From Leishmania mexicana MHOM/GT/2001/U1103 (lineage: Eukaryota; Euglenozoa; Kinetoplastea; Trypanosomatida; Trypanosomatidae), in the NCBI RefSeq assembly GCF_000234665.1, contig NC_018308.1, positions 340,920-404,919 on the forward strand: a stretch of 64,000 bases of DNA, written 5' to 3'. Positions 19,243 to 29,514 of the stretch are shown here, in pieces. Each line of letters starts with the position of its first letter. The stretch's first letter is position 1. The position numbers and the translations under genes were made by a program. The notes beneath the pieces are model-generated. The model was not told where the DNA came from. It saw only the letters and a program-made list of their open reading frames with translations, and searched no databases.

Positions 19243-19465
19243 CATATACATGCACACCCACCCACACACACCACGTGCATGCAGAAGCGGCGTCACGGCC
19301 GGCGAGGGCGGGAGACACGCACACGCACACGCACACGCACAAACCCCTGCATGGACGCACACCAGCAGCAAGGCGGACAGGACGAGATACACACCCATCA
19401 CGGTCACGCCATCACAGAGAGGCGCCGGAGCTTCCACCCCCACCTCTCCTGATGATGGAAGAGCC

Positions 19466-19493
19466 TGTGTGTGTGTGTGTGTGTGTGTGTGTG
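19466..19493. repeat. (GT)n microsatellite
   Basis: About 14 GT units in intergenic DNA. Confidence 0.9.
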
Positions 19494-19987
19494 CACGAGA
19501 AGATATTGCTAAACAGAAACGAACATAGGAATAGGAATAGGCGGTAGCGGTGGCGGTGGATGAAGCACGCAGACATCAACGGCACACACACACACACACC
19601 GCACAAGCGAGAGAGGGTGGCGTGGGGAGTGGTGGCAGCCTACACTCCCAGATGGAGGAGAGGCACGAGGGGAGAGAGCCTCTGCACACACACACACATA
19701 CACCCGCTCTCTCCATAACAGAACTGCTTTCTACTGAAGGCCGTCTCGAGGGTTTCTTGTGGCGGCGGGGCCTGCGCAGACTGTTGCGTCAGTGTCCGTT
19801 CGCCCTCACCGTGCATGAGGCGAGTGTTTCCTGCAGCGGCGGTTTCTGTGGCGTAGGTGGCTGATGGAGACAAAGACATCGCCCACACCTCCCTGGAAGC
19901 TATTTTCATCCTCATTCGCATTCACGCGTGCCCGGGGGTGGGGAGGGGGCCGCTCCATGCCCTCGACTCCTCGCTCACTCACGAGCC

Positions 19988-20572
19988 TCAGACCTTGGGC
20001 TCACGGTGTGACTTGGAGCTGGCCGGTGTGGCGGAGGCTTTGGTCTTCGAGCTGTTCCTGGTGCCCGGGGAGGTCGTTCGCACCACCGCGCTCGATGTGT
20101 GGCCGCCGTGGTGCCGATGGTGCTCCTCCTCCGATACCTCCTCGAACTCGGGTATACCTGCCACCAGGCCGATCAGCAGCATCAACGCACCAAGCGCGAT
20201 GGCCACGGAGCCGGCGACGATCTCGATAATGGTGGTGCCGAGCAGCAGGACGCCGAACAGGATGTAAAAGATGCCGCGCGGGCGGTAGTAGACGAGAACG
20301 TGGAAGTACCTCATCCATATAAAGAGGGCCCCGTTGAGCGATGAAAACTGCAGCACCTCCGCAGAGAGGCCGAGCAGGCTGAAGATGAGGCAGTACACCC
20401 CCAGGAACCCGGTGCTTGGGGTGACGTCGGACCTGAGGAAGTACAGGATGACGCACACGAAGGTGAGCACGACGACGATGAGCGACATGATGAGGAAAAC
20501 GGCCGGCCAGCTGCGATGGCAGCACGACTGCCGCGACGGCGCCCGCAGCTCTCGGATGTGAGTCCCGCTCAT
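19988..20572 (-). CDS. Four-span membrane protein, TVP15/COPI-associated-like, 194 residues
   Basis: Small integral membrane protein, probably of the Golgi or endosomal system. Start MSGTHIRELRAPSRQSCCHR; the frame does not need extending. Four hydrophobic spans are visible: about residues 23-46 (VFLIMSLIVVVLTFVCVILY), 54-73 (FLGVYCLIFSLLGLSAEVLQ), 99-115 (RGIFYILFGVLLLGTTI) and 117-140 (IVAGSVAIALGALMLLIGLV). RGIFYILFGVLLL resembles the signature of the COPI-associated protein family (yeast Tvp15). The C-terminal 50 residues are hydrophilic, His/Ser-rich and basic, and probably cytosolic. The family call rests on topology plus one motif. Confidence 0.8.
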   Translation of the reverse strand: MSGTHIRELRAPSRQSCCHRSWPAVFLIMSLIVVVLTFVCVILYFLRSDVTPSTGFLGVYCLIFSLLGLSAEVLQFSSLNGALFIWMRYFHVLVYYRPRGIFYILFGVLLLGTTIIEIVAGSVAIALGALMLLIGLVAGIPEFEEVSEEEHHRHHGGHTSSAVVRTTSPGTRNSSKTKASATPASSKSHREPKV

Positions 20573-20620
20573 GTTGTGCGCGCCTGTAGTGAGGGGGTGG
20601 GACGGAGGGGGAAAGGCGAA

Positions 20621-20650
20621 GTGTGTGTGTGTGTGTGTGTGTGTGCGTGT
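20621..20650. repeat. (GT)n microsatellite
   Basis: About 14 GT units, one interrupted by C, immediately 5' of the TVP15-like gene in transcript sense. Confidence 0.9.
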
Positions 20651-21212
20651 GCGTGGGCACAGTAGGAGTGTCGTCTACGCAGCTTCCTTTTGGGCGAGCG
20701 CGAGAGGTTGAAGCACTCCGATAGCGGAGTTCCCAGTATATACCCTATATCCCCGCTCTTGTGGTGGTGGTGATGGCTGCTGACCTATGCCAGAAGGAAT
20801 GGTAATCACTGGTGGGGGGGGGGCTTGCGTGAACAGCTGGGATGACTGTAGGCTGCAGGAAAGTAAGAGAAGACGGGTGAGGGGGTGGGCCGCAGCGTCG
20901 GCGGCGACGAGAAAGCGAGGAGCGAAGGGGAGCAGAGATTTCGGGGGGGGGTCGGCATTCTTTTCCGCTTTGTGGTTCACGTGTACATCGCATGACCACA
21001 TGCTCACCGGCGAGGCGCTGCGGCGCCGACGCCCGAGCAACGGCGAACGCGCCCAACACACACAGACACACACACGCACAGAGGTGGAGTTGATGGACTT
21101 GCTCTTGTGTTTCCCGGCCTCATCTCTGCACTCGCGGGCACTGGGGCGGTGATGATGGAAGCGCCGCTTGCGATCTCGAAGAGAGAAAGCGCGCGTGGAA
21201 GGACGGTGATGC

Positions 21213-21417
21213 GCGCGCGCGGAGGTAGTTGCTGGAGCGGGAGTGCTCTACTCAGAAAGGAGAAGGGGGAGGAGCTTGTTGATGCACGCACACGCGCACC
21301 CCGCTGAAAGCGCAGCGACGTCGCTTTCCATTTAATATGTTGTTCTCCATCGCTCCCATCACCCCTTCTCCTTTCTGAGTAGAGCACTCCCGCTCCAGCA
21401 ACTACCTCCGCGCGCGC
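21213..21417. repeat. Perfect 56-bp inverted repeat with 93-bp spacer
   Basis: Arms 21213-21268 and 21362-21417 are exact reverse complements over 56 bp. Each contains a GC-alternating end, then GGAGGTAGTTGCTGGAGCGG on one strand. The spacer is 21269-21361. A transcript of either strand could fold into a 56-bp hairpin. It lies in the 3' region of the first acyltransferase gene or the 5' flank of the TVP15-like gene. Origin unknown; an assembly fold-back artefact is possible. Confidence 0.93.
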
Positions 21418-22473
21418 CCTTCGCAGCTTCACAGAAGTCACCGAGAACACACAACCAGCGCAGACAACAAAGGAGGGTCGCTCTCGTGCGCCGACACCCG
21501 CACGCATCGTCTTTCACATGTCGCCAGGTCCTTTTCCTCCCATTCCCCTCCCTCACACACGCACACACAGCCAGGCAAGGTCCACGATGCGATGAGCCTC
21601 AAACCACCCCGACGTGCCTGCACAGAACAACGCGTGCCACAGGAGTAAGAGAGGGCGCCCATGCGCACATGGCACATGGTAATGCGAATGGTGCATTATA
21701 TTCAGCCGCACCAGCGTCTGGGCAAGGAGGGGAGATGGTTGAGGGGGACGAGCGGGAGGGAGGAGGGGACGGCGCACGTCGTTGATCGCGCGCCCAGTTT
21801 CACAGCTTCTCTGCATCCTTCACTCGTCCTTTGCCCACACGCGCCTGGGTATCCCTTTCTCCTGCATCACACGCCCCTTCTTCTCCCGCTTGCCCGGCGC
21901 ACGCACACACATAGATCTACCCACATACGTGTATACTACGTGCACACCGCTACACATGTACGCATCTGTGCACCCCACTGCAGGTGAGTGATGTTAGCGG
22001 AGCCCGTGCGCCGTGTCGTGGAGAGAAGGTGAACCGCCATGCGCCAGGGCACAGCCGACGACTCCTCTGCCCTCTGCCCTTCCCTCCACAACGCCACCGC
22101 CACGACAAGAGCATGACGGATAACACTGAGGGACGAGGACGAGGAGGAGCGGGTCTACAAAGGCCAACGACATGCAAGCACGGAGGCGTGTGCGGATGTT
22201 CGAGGCGGCGAGACAGAGACAGCAGCAGCAAAGACCGAGTATATATCTTCGCTACACCGCGCGTAGCAGCGTGACGGGGGGGGGGCGAAGTAGAAGCACG
22301 TAGGCGCACAAGGATGCTCATGCGCGAGCAGTACACCACTCCTTCACAGCATCGAGTGCTCCCCTTCATGATCGGCTCGGCCTGCCTCGCACGGCACCCC
22401 TCTTGCCGCCGGTCTTCCGCCACTCACAATGCACTGCCTGCAGGGTGCCAACCGTACCCTACGTCACTCCCCA

Positions 22474-23440
22474 TTAGCTCTGCTTCGCCATCGTTGGGGT
22501 TGCCGCCCAGGACACCTTCGCCTTCGCCTCGGCGCTGATGGCGTCCTTGCCTTCCGTTTCCGCGACAATCTCGTTGTACACCTTCTGCATGTGCTGATGC
22601 ATCCGGCGTGAGACATCCTTACTATCCTCGTGATCGTAGTCGATAGGGAAGCGGCCAACGCGTATGTGCATGTCTGTCGGCATGCCGCCAATCATCGTCC
22701 ACCACGGCCATGTCTTCTTGGCGCCCGCATGCACCATGTAATAGGTTTCCATGCGGTGCTTGAAGATGGTGTGAAAGGTGCCGTAGCGGAACGCCTGCAG
22801 AACCCGCGGATTCTTGTTGATGGTGCCTTCGGGGAAGATGGCGAGGTTGCCGCCGCTGGCGATGTGGGCGTCGGCGCCCTCCTGCACCGGCGCCTGCTTC
22901 TCCTTGTCAACATGGAAGTTACCGTCCTCGTCCGACTTGAAGTACACGGGGAAGTGTCCCGACGCGGTCGAAGACGCCGCCGAAGACTGGGATGTTGCGC
23001 AGCGACGACTTCATCATCGTGCGTGTGTTGAGGAGCTGCCTAAACGGTGTCAGTCCAATGAAGGCGTAGACGTCCCAGAAGGAGGCGTGGTTGCCGACGT
23101 ACGCGGCGTGATGCAGGCTGATGTCCTCCCACGACAGTTGCTTGCCATTCCCATCAAGGTCAAAGCGGAGGTGCATGCGAATCTGTGGGTTGAGCCACCA
23201 CACCATGCGGAAGGCCAGGACCAGCGGTATAATGCACAGCCGCTGCACGTAGTACGCCGGCACACCGAGGCGGCGAAGCTGCACAACGAGTTTCGTCAGC
23301 GCTGACACCGGCAAAATCGTCATGATGTTGACCCACAGAAACCAGGCCCGCATGAGCTTGACAGGCACAAGCCGCTGACGAAGCAGCACGTACCAGATCG
23401 CGCAGGCGATCGACACGCAGAGGACAGAGTTGGTGACCAT
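22474..23440 (-). pseudogene. PlsC-type acyltransferase, copy A, broken by a one-base insertion
   Basis: Glycerolipid acyltransferase of the 1-acyl-glycerol-3-phosphate acyltransferase fold, paralogous to the gene at 25428-26495. The first part (23440 down to about 22957) starts MVTNSVLCVSIACAIWYVLL with an N-terminal membrane helix. It carries the catalytic HX4D motif in GNHASFWD (about residue 118) and SSLRNIPVFGGVFDRVG. The second part (about 22955 down to 22474), in another frame, carries FKSDEDGNFHVDKEKQ and FPEGTINK, then runs to a natural stop. Total length is 967 bases, one more than a multiple of three. Against copy B, one extra T (plus strand) lies at about 22955-22957. Both halves remain well conserved, so this is either a very young pseudogene or a sequencing or assembly error. 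Confidence 0.85.
22891..23016 (-). other. Tract identical to copy B of the acyltransferase (gene-conversion-like)
   Basis: This segment equals 25890-26014 base for base except for the one extra T that breaks the frame. Sequence on both sides diverges clearly, including at third codon positions. Confidence 0.85.
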
Positions 23441-25427
23441 CTTTCGCCGATGTCCACTATCGCTCTCCCCCTCGGCGGCTGTTTCACGTCTATGTCTTGG
23501 AAGAAAATGTGCGGCGTAGCTTTTCCTGAGAGATAGAGAGAGACAGACAGTTGCGGCGAGGGAGTACTGTGCAGCCTGTAGAGGGTACCGGCCGCGCAAC
23601 GACAGCCTGGTGATGACTTTGTTCGTGCGTGATACACATGCACACACGCACGCACGCGCGGAGGGCGATCTGGCGATGCCAAAAGGATCGAGACAGGGGA
23701 GCAGAGGCCTCTCCTCCGACCCCCACCTCCGTTCTCGCGTTTGGCAATCCTCAGGAGTCGACGCGCACATCCCTCAGCCATGCAAGATGAGTCTCCAGCC
23801 CACGCCGCCCTCCCACGGCCCTGCCACAGGTCCATCCCTTCCCCCCTTCCCTCCCCCTATCCGCGTGGGGCCAAGCAGCCGTAGGCCGTGTGAGGGCCCG
23901 GGGCGGGGAGACACGCTCCAGTCACGCTGGCACTTCGCCCATCATACGGATCGTACAAGCGTGTGCACGGCCGCCGGCCGCTCTGGCCCTGCCACCACGC
24001 GATGTGGCCCGGCACTGGCAAGAGGATGGGGGAGGGCGCTGCTCGGCTTCCACCCAGGGAGTGGGTGTGCACTGGACGCTGAGGCACCACGCGCTGAGGT
24101 GCGCACCCCTCCCCCTCCCCCACCCGTCATCCGGGAGAGGAGGAGGGGGGATCAAGTAGGCGGCTGACGAGGGGATGAAGCGGATGGCTGGCCTGTCGCA
24201 TGCCCAGAGATACAAGCCTACGGAAAACGTGATGGTGGGATGCGCCTGCAATGTGTGTGTGTGTGTGTGTGGGTGTTTCTGCATCCCCCGCATACGCTCC
24301 CGATAGCAGGGTTGTGCGGGGGTGTGACGAGAGATGAGGTGACGAGGGCGAGCGAAGGCACGCGGATGATCCAGAGATGGGCGTGCCCCTATTCAACACC
24401 CTCAAGACGCGTGCATGTTGCTCGCAGTCCTGTTTAGCAGCGATGGGCGGAGAGGAGGCGGAGAGAGAAGGGACAAATGCCGAGCAGGCGAGTCAATCAC
24501 GTGGGCAACATGCATGTGCCGCGCTGGCTGTAACCTCTCCGCCGCCGCCTCCCCTTTTCCTCCTTCGTGCTCTTCTCCCGCTTCGATGTCACATCAGCTG
24601 CTGTCTCGTGGGAAGGGGATGGGCGTGGAGGACGGCTGCAGGAATGCCGAGGTGCCACAGAGCTGGACCCCATCCTCTCATGCGGAGAGGCACGACGCAG
24701 GAAGGCGACGCGGCACCCGTACCGGCTGTGCGTGTGCGGTGGCGTGGCAATGAATACAGGGAAAAAGAGTCCAGTATGTGAGCGCTGCATTCTATACGCT
24801 GCGACGTTAGCTGAGCGGGTGCCCCCCGGCGCACCTCCGACGTGTTCCCCCTCCCCCCTCCGTGCCCGCCGCGCACCTCGGCGACAGACGTAAGAGCAGC
24901 AGCGGGCGATGGAGAAGAGAGACACACCGTAAGGCAAGAAGCAACGAGAAGACGTAGAGCATCGTGACAGCCGACATCGACGCGCACATCTGCAGGCACA
25001 CACGCGCATGCTATATGAGGAGATGAGGAGGGGGAGGGGGATGACCAGACACGCTGCTCACGCACGAAGTCACGGGCACACAGGAGGATAGAAAAGTCAC
25101 GAGCACACCAGCGTTATGAATAAGTTGTGAGCCACGTAGGCGTCTATGAGAAGGAACGGGCAAGGAGACCATTACACGCACACACATGCACACGCACAGA
25201 GGGCGGGGTCGAGGGCGTTGTAGTGGCAGTGGGGTGACTAGGTGGAGGGGCAGGAGGCGCGCATGAAGCTTGTACGTTCCTGCACGTGCGTCTGTGACCA
25301 TGGGACTGCGGGCACCTCTTGCTGAACTGTCCATCCACTCCACACCCACGTCTCCTCGCACGACGACAGCAGTCGGTGTCCCTGCACAGAAATGCCATTT
25401 GCGGGTCACTGAGGTTTGACGGCGGGT
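23441..25427. other. Intergenic region with SIDER-like repeat, 23441-25427
   Basis: Nearly 2 kb between the two acyltransferase genes. Includes the repeat at 23807-24143, (CA/CG)n near 23638-23660, (GT)n near 24251-24271 and generally low-complexity DNA. No gene accepted. Confidence 0.7.
23807..24143 (-). mobile_element. Dispersed repeat copy 1, probably SIDER-type degenerate retroposon
   Basis: About 337 bp, nearly identical to 26827-27164 with one visible single-base indel near the low-complexity end. It lies in the 3'UTR position of the downstream acyltransferase gene. Length, 3'UTR placement and intergenic dispersal fit the SIDER family known from Leishmania. I assign it by position and recollection, without alignment to a consensus. 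It has no coding capacity. Confidence 0.6.
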
Positions 25428-26495
25428 TTACGCCGTCGCCCTTGTCGCATGGGCCTCACGAGCAGCGTGGGGCGCCGCAATGCCCAGCGTCTTCGCTCCC
25501 TTCGCCTCTGACACCGGATCCTTGCGCCGCCGCCTCGGCTCCTCCGCGGCGGCTACCTCAGCCGCGATTTCGTCCCGCACCTGCTGCATGTGCTTCTGCA
25601 GTCCCACCGCGACGCTTTTGCTGGAGTCCTTGTCGAAGTCGACCGGGTAGGCGCCGATGCGGATGTGGATGTCTGCCGGCAGCCCGCCGTACGCCATTCG
25701 CGGCGCCCACGTCTTCTCGCTGCCAACGGCCACCACGTAGTAGACGCGGAGGCGATGCTCGATGATGGTAGCGAAGGTGCCGTAGCGGAACGTCTGCAGC
25801 GTCTCCGGGGTTTTGTTGATGGTGCCTTCGGGGAAGAAGGCGATGCTGCCGCCGAGGCGCAGGTGCCAGCGCATGTGTTGCGACACTATCGCCTGCTTCT
25901 CCTTGTCAACATGGAAGTTACCGTCCTCGTCCGACTTGAAGTACACGGGGAAGTGCCCGACGCGGTCGAAGACGCCGCCGAAGACTGGGATGTTGCGCAG
26001 CGACGACTTCATCAGCGTGCGCATCTGCATGAGGTGCAACAGGGGGGTGATGCTGATCATCTCGAAGGCATCCCAGAAGGAGGTGTGGTTCAGTGCGAAG
26101 GCGGTGCCGGTTCGGGCGATGTCGTCCCAGCACGCCGGCTTTCCATGCTCGTTGGCGTCGAACTGCACGTGCACGCGGATCTGTGGGTTGACCCACCAGA
26201 CCGCCTTGAAAGCGTAGCCGAGGATGAAGACGCAGATGCTCTGCACACACCGCCGCGGCACTCCGAGGTAGCGGAGCGGGTCGATCAGGTAGACGAGCAC
26301 AGAGGACGGAATGATCAGGGCGGTGGAGGAGAGCAGAAACCACTTCTGCATGGCCCACTTCGGCACGAGGCGCTGGCGGAGGAGTGTGTAGCCGGTGCCG
26401 AGCGCGACAGCCAGCAGGACGCCCTGCTGTCTGCCCGTCAGATGCGGCAGCCGTGCAACCGTCTCATGTAATACGCGAGCCACCGCTGCACCCAT
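25428..26495 (-). CDS. PlsC-type acyltransferase, copy B, intact, 355 residues
   Basis: Probable 1-acyl-sn-glycerol-3-phosphate acyltransferase or a related glycerolipid acyltransferase, membrane-bound, moving an acyl group from acyl-CoA to a lysophospholipid. Start MGAAVARVLHETVARLPHLT; upstream codons are UTR-like. One or two N-terminal membrane helices (about residues 23-40 and 55-75) precede the catalytic NHTSFWDAFE motif (HX4D, near residue 134). KSSLRNIPVFGGVFDRVG follows near 160, and the phosphate-binding FFPEGTINK block lies near 219. The C-terminal 60 residues are charged (EEPRRRRKDPVSEAKGAK) and absent from copy A. Acyl-chain and head-group choice cannot be told. Confidence 0.9.
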   Translation of the reverse strand: MGAAVARVLHETVARLPHLTGRQQGVLLAVALGTGYTLLRQRLVPKWAMQKWFLLSSTALIIPSSVLVYLIDPLRYLGVPRRCVQSICVFILGYAFKAVWWVNPQIRVHVQFDANEHGKPACWDDIARTGTAFALNHTSFWDAFEMISITPLLHLMQMRTLMKSSLRNIPVFGGVFDRVGHFPVYFKSDEDGNFHVDKEKQAIVSQHMRWHLRLGGSIAFFPEGTINKTPETLQTFRYGTFATIIEHRLRVYYVVAVGSEKTWAPRMAYGGLPADIHIRIGAYPVDFDKDSSKSVAVGLQKHMQQVRDEIAAEVAAAEEPRRRRKDPVSEAKGAKTLGIAAPHAAREAHATRATA

Positions 26496-27597
26496 CTTCA
26501 CGGAGAGCGAGGGAATACACGCAGTGCTGTATACGTGTGTGTGTGTGTTGGTGTCTGCCTCATATATAGGTTCGCCAGAAGAGCAGCAGCAAGGAGCACA
26601 AGATGAGGAGTTGGAGGCGAGAGGCGGACGGACACGTAGTCGCACACACCGACGGAGAGGTGCGAGGGTGGCATGCCGACGAAGCGGTGACGCCAAAACA
26701 AAAGAGCCGAGAACAGCGACAAGGGGGGGGGGCGGAGGGCGGAGGAGGCCCGTTATGCAGCCTCAACGCGCTTCGCTTGCTTCCGCGCAATGAGCGGGCC
26801 TCCACGCCACTCTCCTCCCCTCAGGTGCCCTCCCACGGCCCTGCCACAGGTCCATCCCTTCCCCCCTTCCCTCCCCCTATCCGCGTGGGGCCAAGCAGCC
26901 GTAGGCCGTGTGAGGGCCCGGGGCGGGGAGACACGCTCCAGTCACGCTGGCACTTCGCCCATCATACGGATCGTACAAGCGTGTGCACGGCCGCCGGCCG
27001 CTCTGGCCCTGCCACCACGCGATGTGGCCCGGCACTGGCAAGAGGATGGGGGAGGGCGCTGCTCGGCTTCCACCCAGGGAGTGGGTGTGCACTGGACGCT
27101 GAGGCACCACGCGCTGAGGTGCGCACCCCTCCCCCTCCCCCTACCCGTCATCCGGGAGAGGAGGTAGCCTTCGGAAGAAAAGGATGAGCGTGTAGCGAGA
27201 GGGCAACGCGTGTGTGGTAGTGAGCGACGGCAGGAGCGGCAAGAGAAGTCGGGAACGCCTTCGCTTGAGAGACCAGGACGGTGGGGGCGATGACTGTCCC
27301 TACGCAATGTGCCCCGCCGTCGAGAGAGCAGATGTGGATGCGTGCTGTTCGGCATTCCTTCGTTGTCCTTGGGGCACACATCCACACACCCGCACAACAC
27401 CCACACGCAGACGCGTGCATACGTAGACGCATGGGTGCACAGCGAGGCAGCTCGGATCTCCTCCTTGTCACCTTCTAAATTGTTTCCCCCGACATGAAGG
27501 GGTGGTGGTGGTGCGCAGGCGCGCCTCTCTTCGCAGTGCGCGCGACGATGCTTGCCAACACCCGCGCTGTGGTCGTGCGGGTCCGCACGAGTCAGCC
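26496..27597. other. Intergenic region with SIDER-like repeat, 26496-27597
   Basis: Holds repeat copy 2 (26827-27164), a short (GT)n near 26536-26548 just 5' of copy B and a G run near 26725-26732. No gene seen. Confidence 0.7.
26827..27164 (-). mobile_element. Dispersed repeat copy 2, probably SIDER-type degenerate retroposon
   Basis: Direct repeat of 23807-24143, about 338 bp, almost without differences. It lies in the 3'UTR position of the 27598-29028 gene. Same orientation as copy 1, 3.02 kb apart. No coding capacity. Confidence 0.6.
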
Positions 27598-29028
27598 TCA
27601 CGCAGCTGGCTGCGGCATGGCCACCGAGCTGGCGCTTGACGTGGATGGGGACGAGGAGCGGTGGTCGCTGCTGCAGCTGCTGCTGTGACCTCCGTGGATT
27701 TCATTGTAGATGCGCAGCGCGTCCTCGTCGCCGCACGTGGGACCGAGGGAGCCGAGGTTGCACACATGACCGCTGCGTGGCGCCTGTGGCCGTGCCGCGT
27801 CTTCGGAGAGGACGAAGACCGCACTGCTGGCGTTGCCTCTGAAGCAGTTCCGCGCCGCTCGGCCAGCGCCTCGCTCGCCCGAAGAGCCGCCATCATCGTC
27901 GTCGCCGCCGCTCTCGTCGTCCTCGTCGTCCTCGGAAGACATCTCGGCCAGGTGAGGCGAAAAGCTCCGCAGTGCCGGCACGAGCCCGCTGCTCACGTGC
28001 GCCATCGTTGGAGGTCGTTCGACTTCCTCGCCAGCAGCCCCTTCAGCAGGTGTGGCAGCACTCGTGCTGCCGACAGCGGCAGGCATGTTGGACGGCGTCG
28101 TCCTAGTCACTTGACGCAGCTGTGCCTTGAGCTCCGCCGCTTCGCGAGTTCGGGCGTGCAAGGCCTCGGTGAGGCGCTCGAGTTGCCGCCTATCCTCCTC
28201 CACATCCCTGTCAAAATTTGTACCGGCTATCAGGTGCGCCGGGGAAGACACAGGAGGTGCCTCCACGGGAGCGGGAGACGATGCAGAGCCACTGCAGGAG
28301 CTGGGGTTGGGTGTTGTGATCGGCAGCATGCCCGCATCACCTTCATGGATCGCTGACGGGGAGACGGTGCCATTTTGGTCCGTCGAGACGGGGTCCACGT
28401 GACATGGCACCGACGGTGTGTCCCAATCAGCTTTCACCCTTTTAGTAACGTCGAGAACGCCACTCACGCGCGGCGGCACACTGGACAGACGGGAGAGACG
28501 ACGCAGCACCGTCACCCAGGCCGAGGCGGGGGTGCGCCCTGCCTCCGTGGAGGCAGGGATGATGAGGAAGGAGATGGGATCGGCTGGCGCGGCGGCACCA
28601 CCGGCAGCGACAGGGGCAATGCAGAGACGCAGGCCACCGCCGCCCGCCTCGCCCACCTCCGCCGCCGGCTCGATGCTGCAGGCGGGGGTGAGAGGGATGA
28701 CAGGATATCCATCATCCATGGTGGATGCCTGGTCGTCACTGCCGCCGTTCTCTGCTGCGCCGCGGCGTTTACTCGACGGCCCGTCCATCTCGAAAGAGTG
28801 AGGGCCATCTTCGGCATCCTCCGTGAAGTGAAGCTGCGGGCGCGGAGAGAGACGCAGCCGGAGTCGTGCGCGATACCGCAGGCTGAGCACGTCGTCCAGC
28901 AGCCACACCGGTTGAGACCGCAGCAGCTGCTGTAATACACGCTGATGCACCACGTAGTCACGAAGGGTGAACTCCTGGGAGGGCGCGACCGACGGCGACG
29001 GCGACGGTGACGCAGAAGCGTCAGACAT
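27598..29028 (-). CDS. Hypothetical protein with short coiled coil and acidic patch, 476 residues
   Basis: Not recognised. Start at MSDASASPSPSPSVAPSQEF; about 104 upstream codons are low-complexity. Residues 20-65 look folded (FTLRDYVVHQRVLQQLLRSQ, PVWLLDDVLSLRYRARLRL). A Ser/Pro/Ala-rich middle follows. A short coiled coil lies near residues 271-308 (DRRQLERLTEALHARTREAA), then an acidic patch (EDDEDDESGGDDDDGG, about 356-375). The tail is Ser-rich. No membrane span and no enzyme motif. Coding is supported by the long clean frame and the complex N-terminus. Confidence 0.78.
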   Translation of the reverse strand: MSDASASPSPSPSVAPSQEFTLRDYVVHQRVLQQLLRSQPVWLLDDVLSLRYRARLRLRLSPRPQLHFTEDAEDGPHSFEMDGPSSKRRGAAENGGSDDQASTMDDGYPVIPLTPACSIEPAAEVGEAGGGGLRLCIAPVAAGGAAAPADPISFLIIPASTEAGRTPASAWVTVLRRLSRLSSVPPRVSGVLDVTKRVKADWDTPSVPCHVDPVSTDQNGTVSPSAIHEGDAGMLPITTPNPSSCSGSASSPAPVEAPPVSSPAHLIAGTNFDRDVEEDRRQLERLTEALHARTREAAELKAQLRQVTRTTPSNMPAAVGSTSAATPAEGAAGEEVERPPTMAHVSSGLVPALRSFSPHLAEMSSEDDEDDESGGDDDDGGSSGERGAGRAARNCFRGNASSAVFVLSEDAARPQAPRSGHVCNLGSLGPTCGDEDALRIYNEIHGGHSSSCSSDHRSSSPSTSSASSVAMPQPAA

Positions 29029-29514
29029 GTCTAAGAGACGTGGAGGGAGGAAGAGGGGAAAGGGATGACCACGCACACACACGCGCACCCCAGCGCGAGC
29101 AGCGTCCGTTGCAGGCGCGTCTTGCGAGGGGGTGAGAGGACGAGCTGGTATGTCCCGGTGATGAGGCGGCGAGGTCTGTATACGAGTCTTCTCTGTGAGC
29201 GCACTTGTGAGTAGGCCGGGGTGCTTGGCACTGCTGAGTGTGTGTGTGGGGGGGGGAGAGGGAAGGCGAGGAAAAGGAGGACAGCCAGTGAAGGCGCCAA
29301 CGCAGAGGGAGGGGTGGGGGAGGTGAGCTGGGCGGGCCACGATAGGGCGAGACGATGCCCCTGCTCACCCGCCCCCCTTCTGCCCTAGGTGGCACGTCGT
29401 ACAGCATGCGGCGATACCCTGGCGCGGTGCCATCAGCATTCCGCGGATGATGGGTCCTTTCTTCATGCGTATGGGCGTGTGTTCAGATGTGTAAGACGGA
29501 GAAAAAGAGTGGCG
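29029..29514. other. Intergenic region, 29029-29514
   Basis: Includes a GT stretch and G run near 29240-29258 and purine-rich plus strand around 29260-29290. No gene seen. Confidence 0.6.

Larger units (their letters stand above)
18695..19987. other. Intergenic region rich in microsatellites, 18695-19987
   Basis: Contains (CA)n near 18820-18841, (TA)n at 19222-19242, a CACACG-type repeat at about 19318-19340, (GT)n at 19466-19493 and further (CA)n at 19583-19599 and 19685-19698. Frames here encode only HTHTH, CVCVC or YIYIY repeats. Confidence 0.75.
20573..22473. other. Intergenic region with an inverted repeat, 20573-22473
   Basis: About 1.9 kb between the first acyltransferase and the TVP15-like gene. 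It holds (GT)n at 20621-20650, the 56-bp inverted repeat described separately and mixed low-complexity DNA. No gene accepted. Confidence 0.7.

Noticed and set aside
25590..26471. Plus-strand frame of 293 codons
   Set aside because: Antisense of acyltransferase copy B, kept open by GC-rich codon use.
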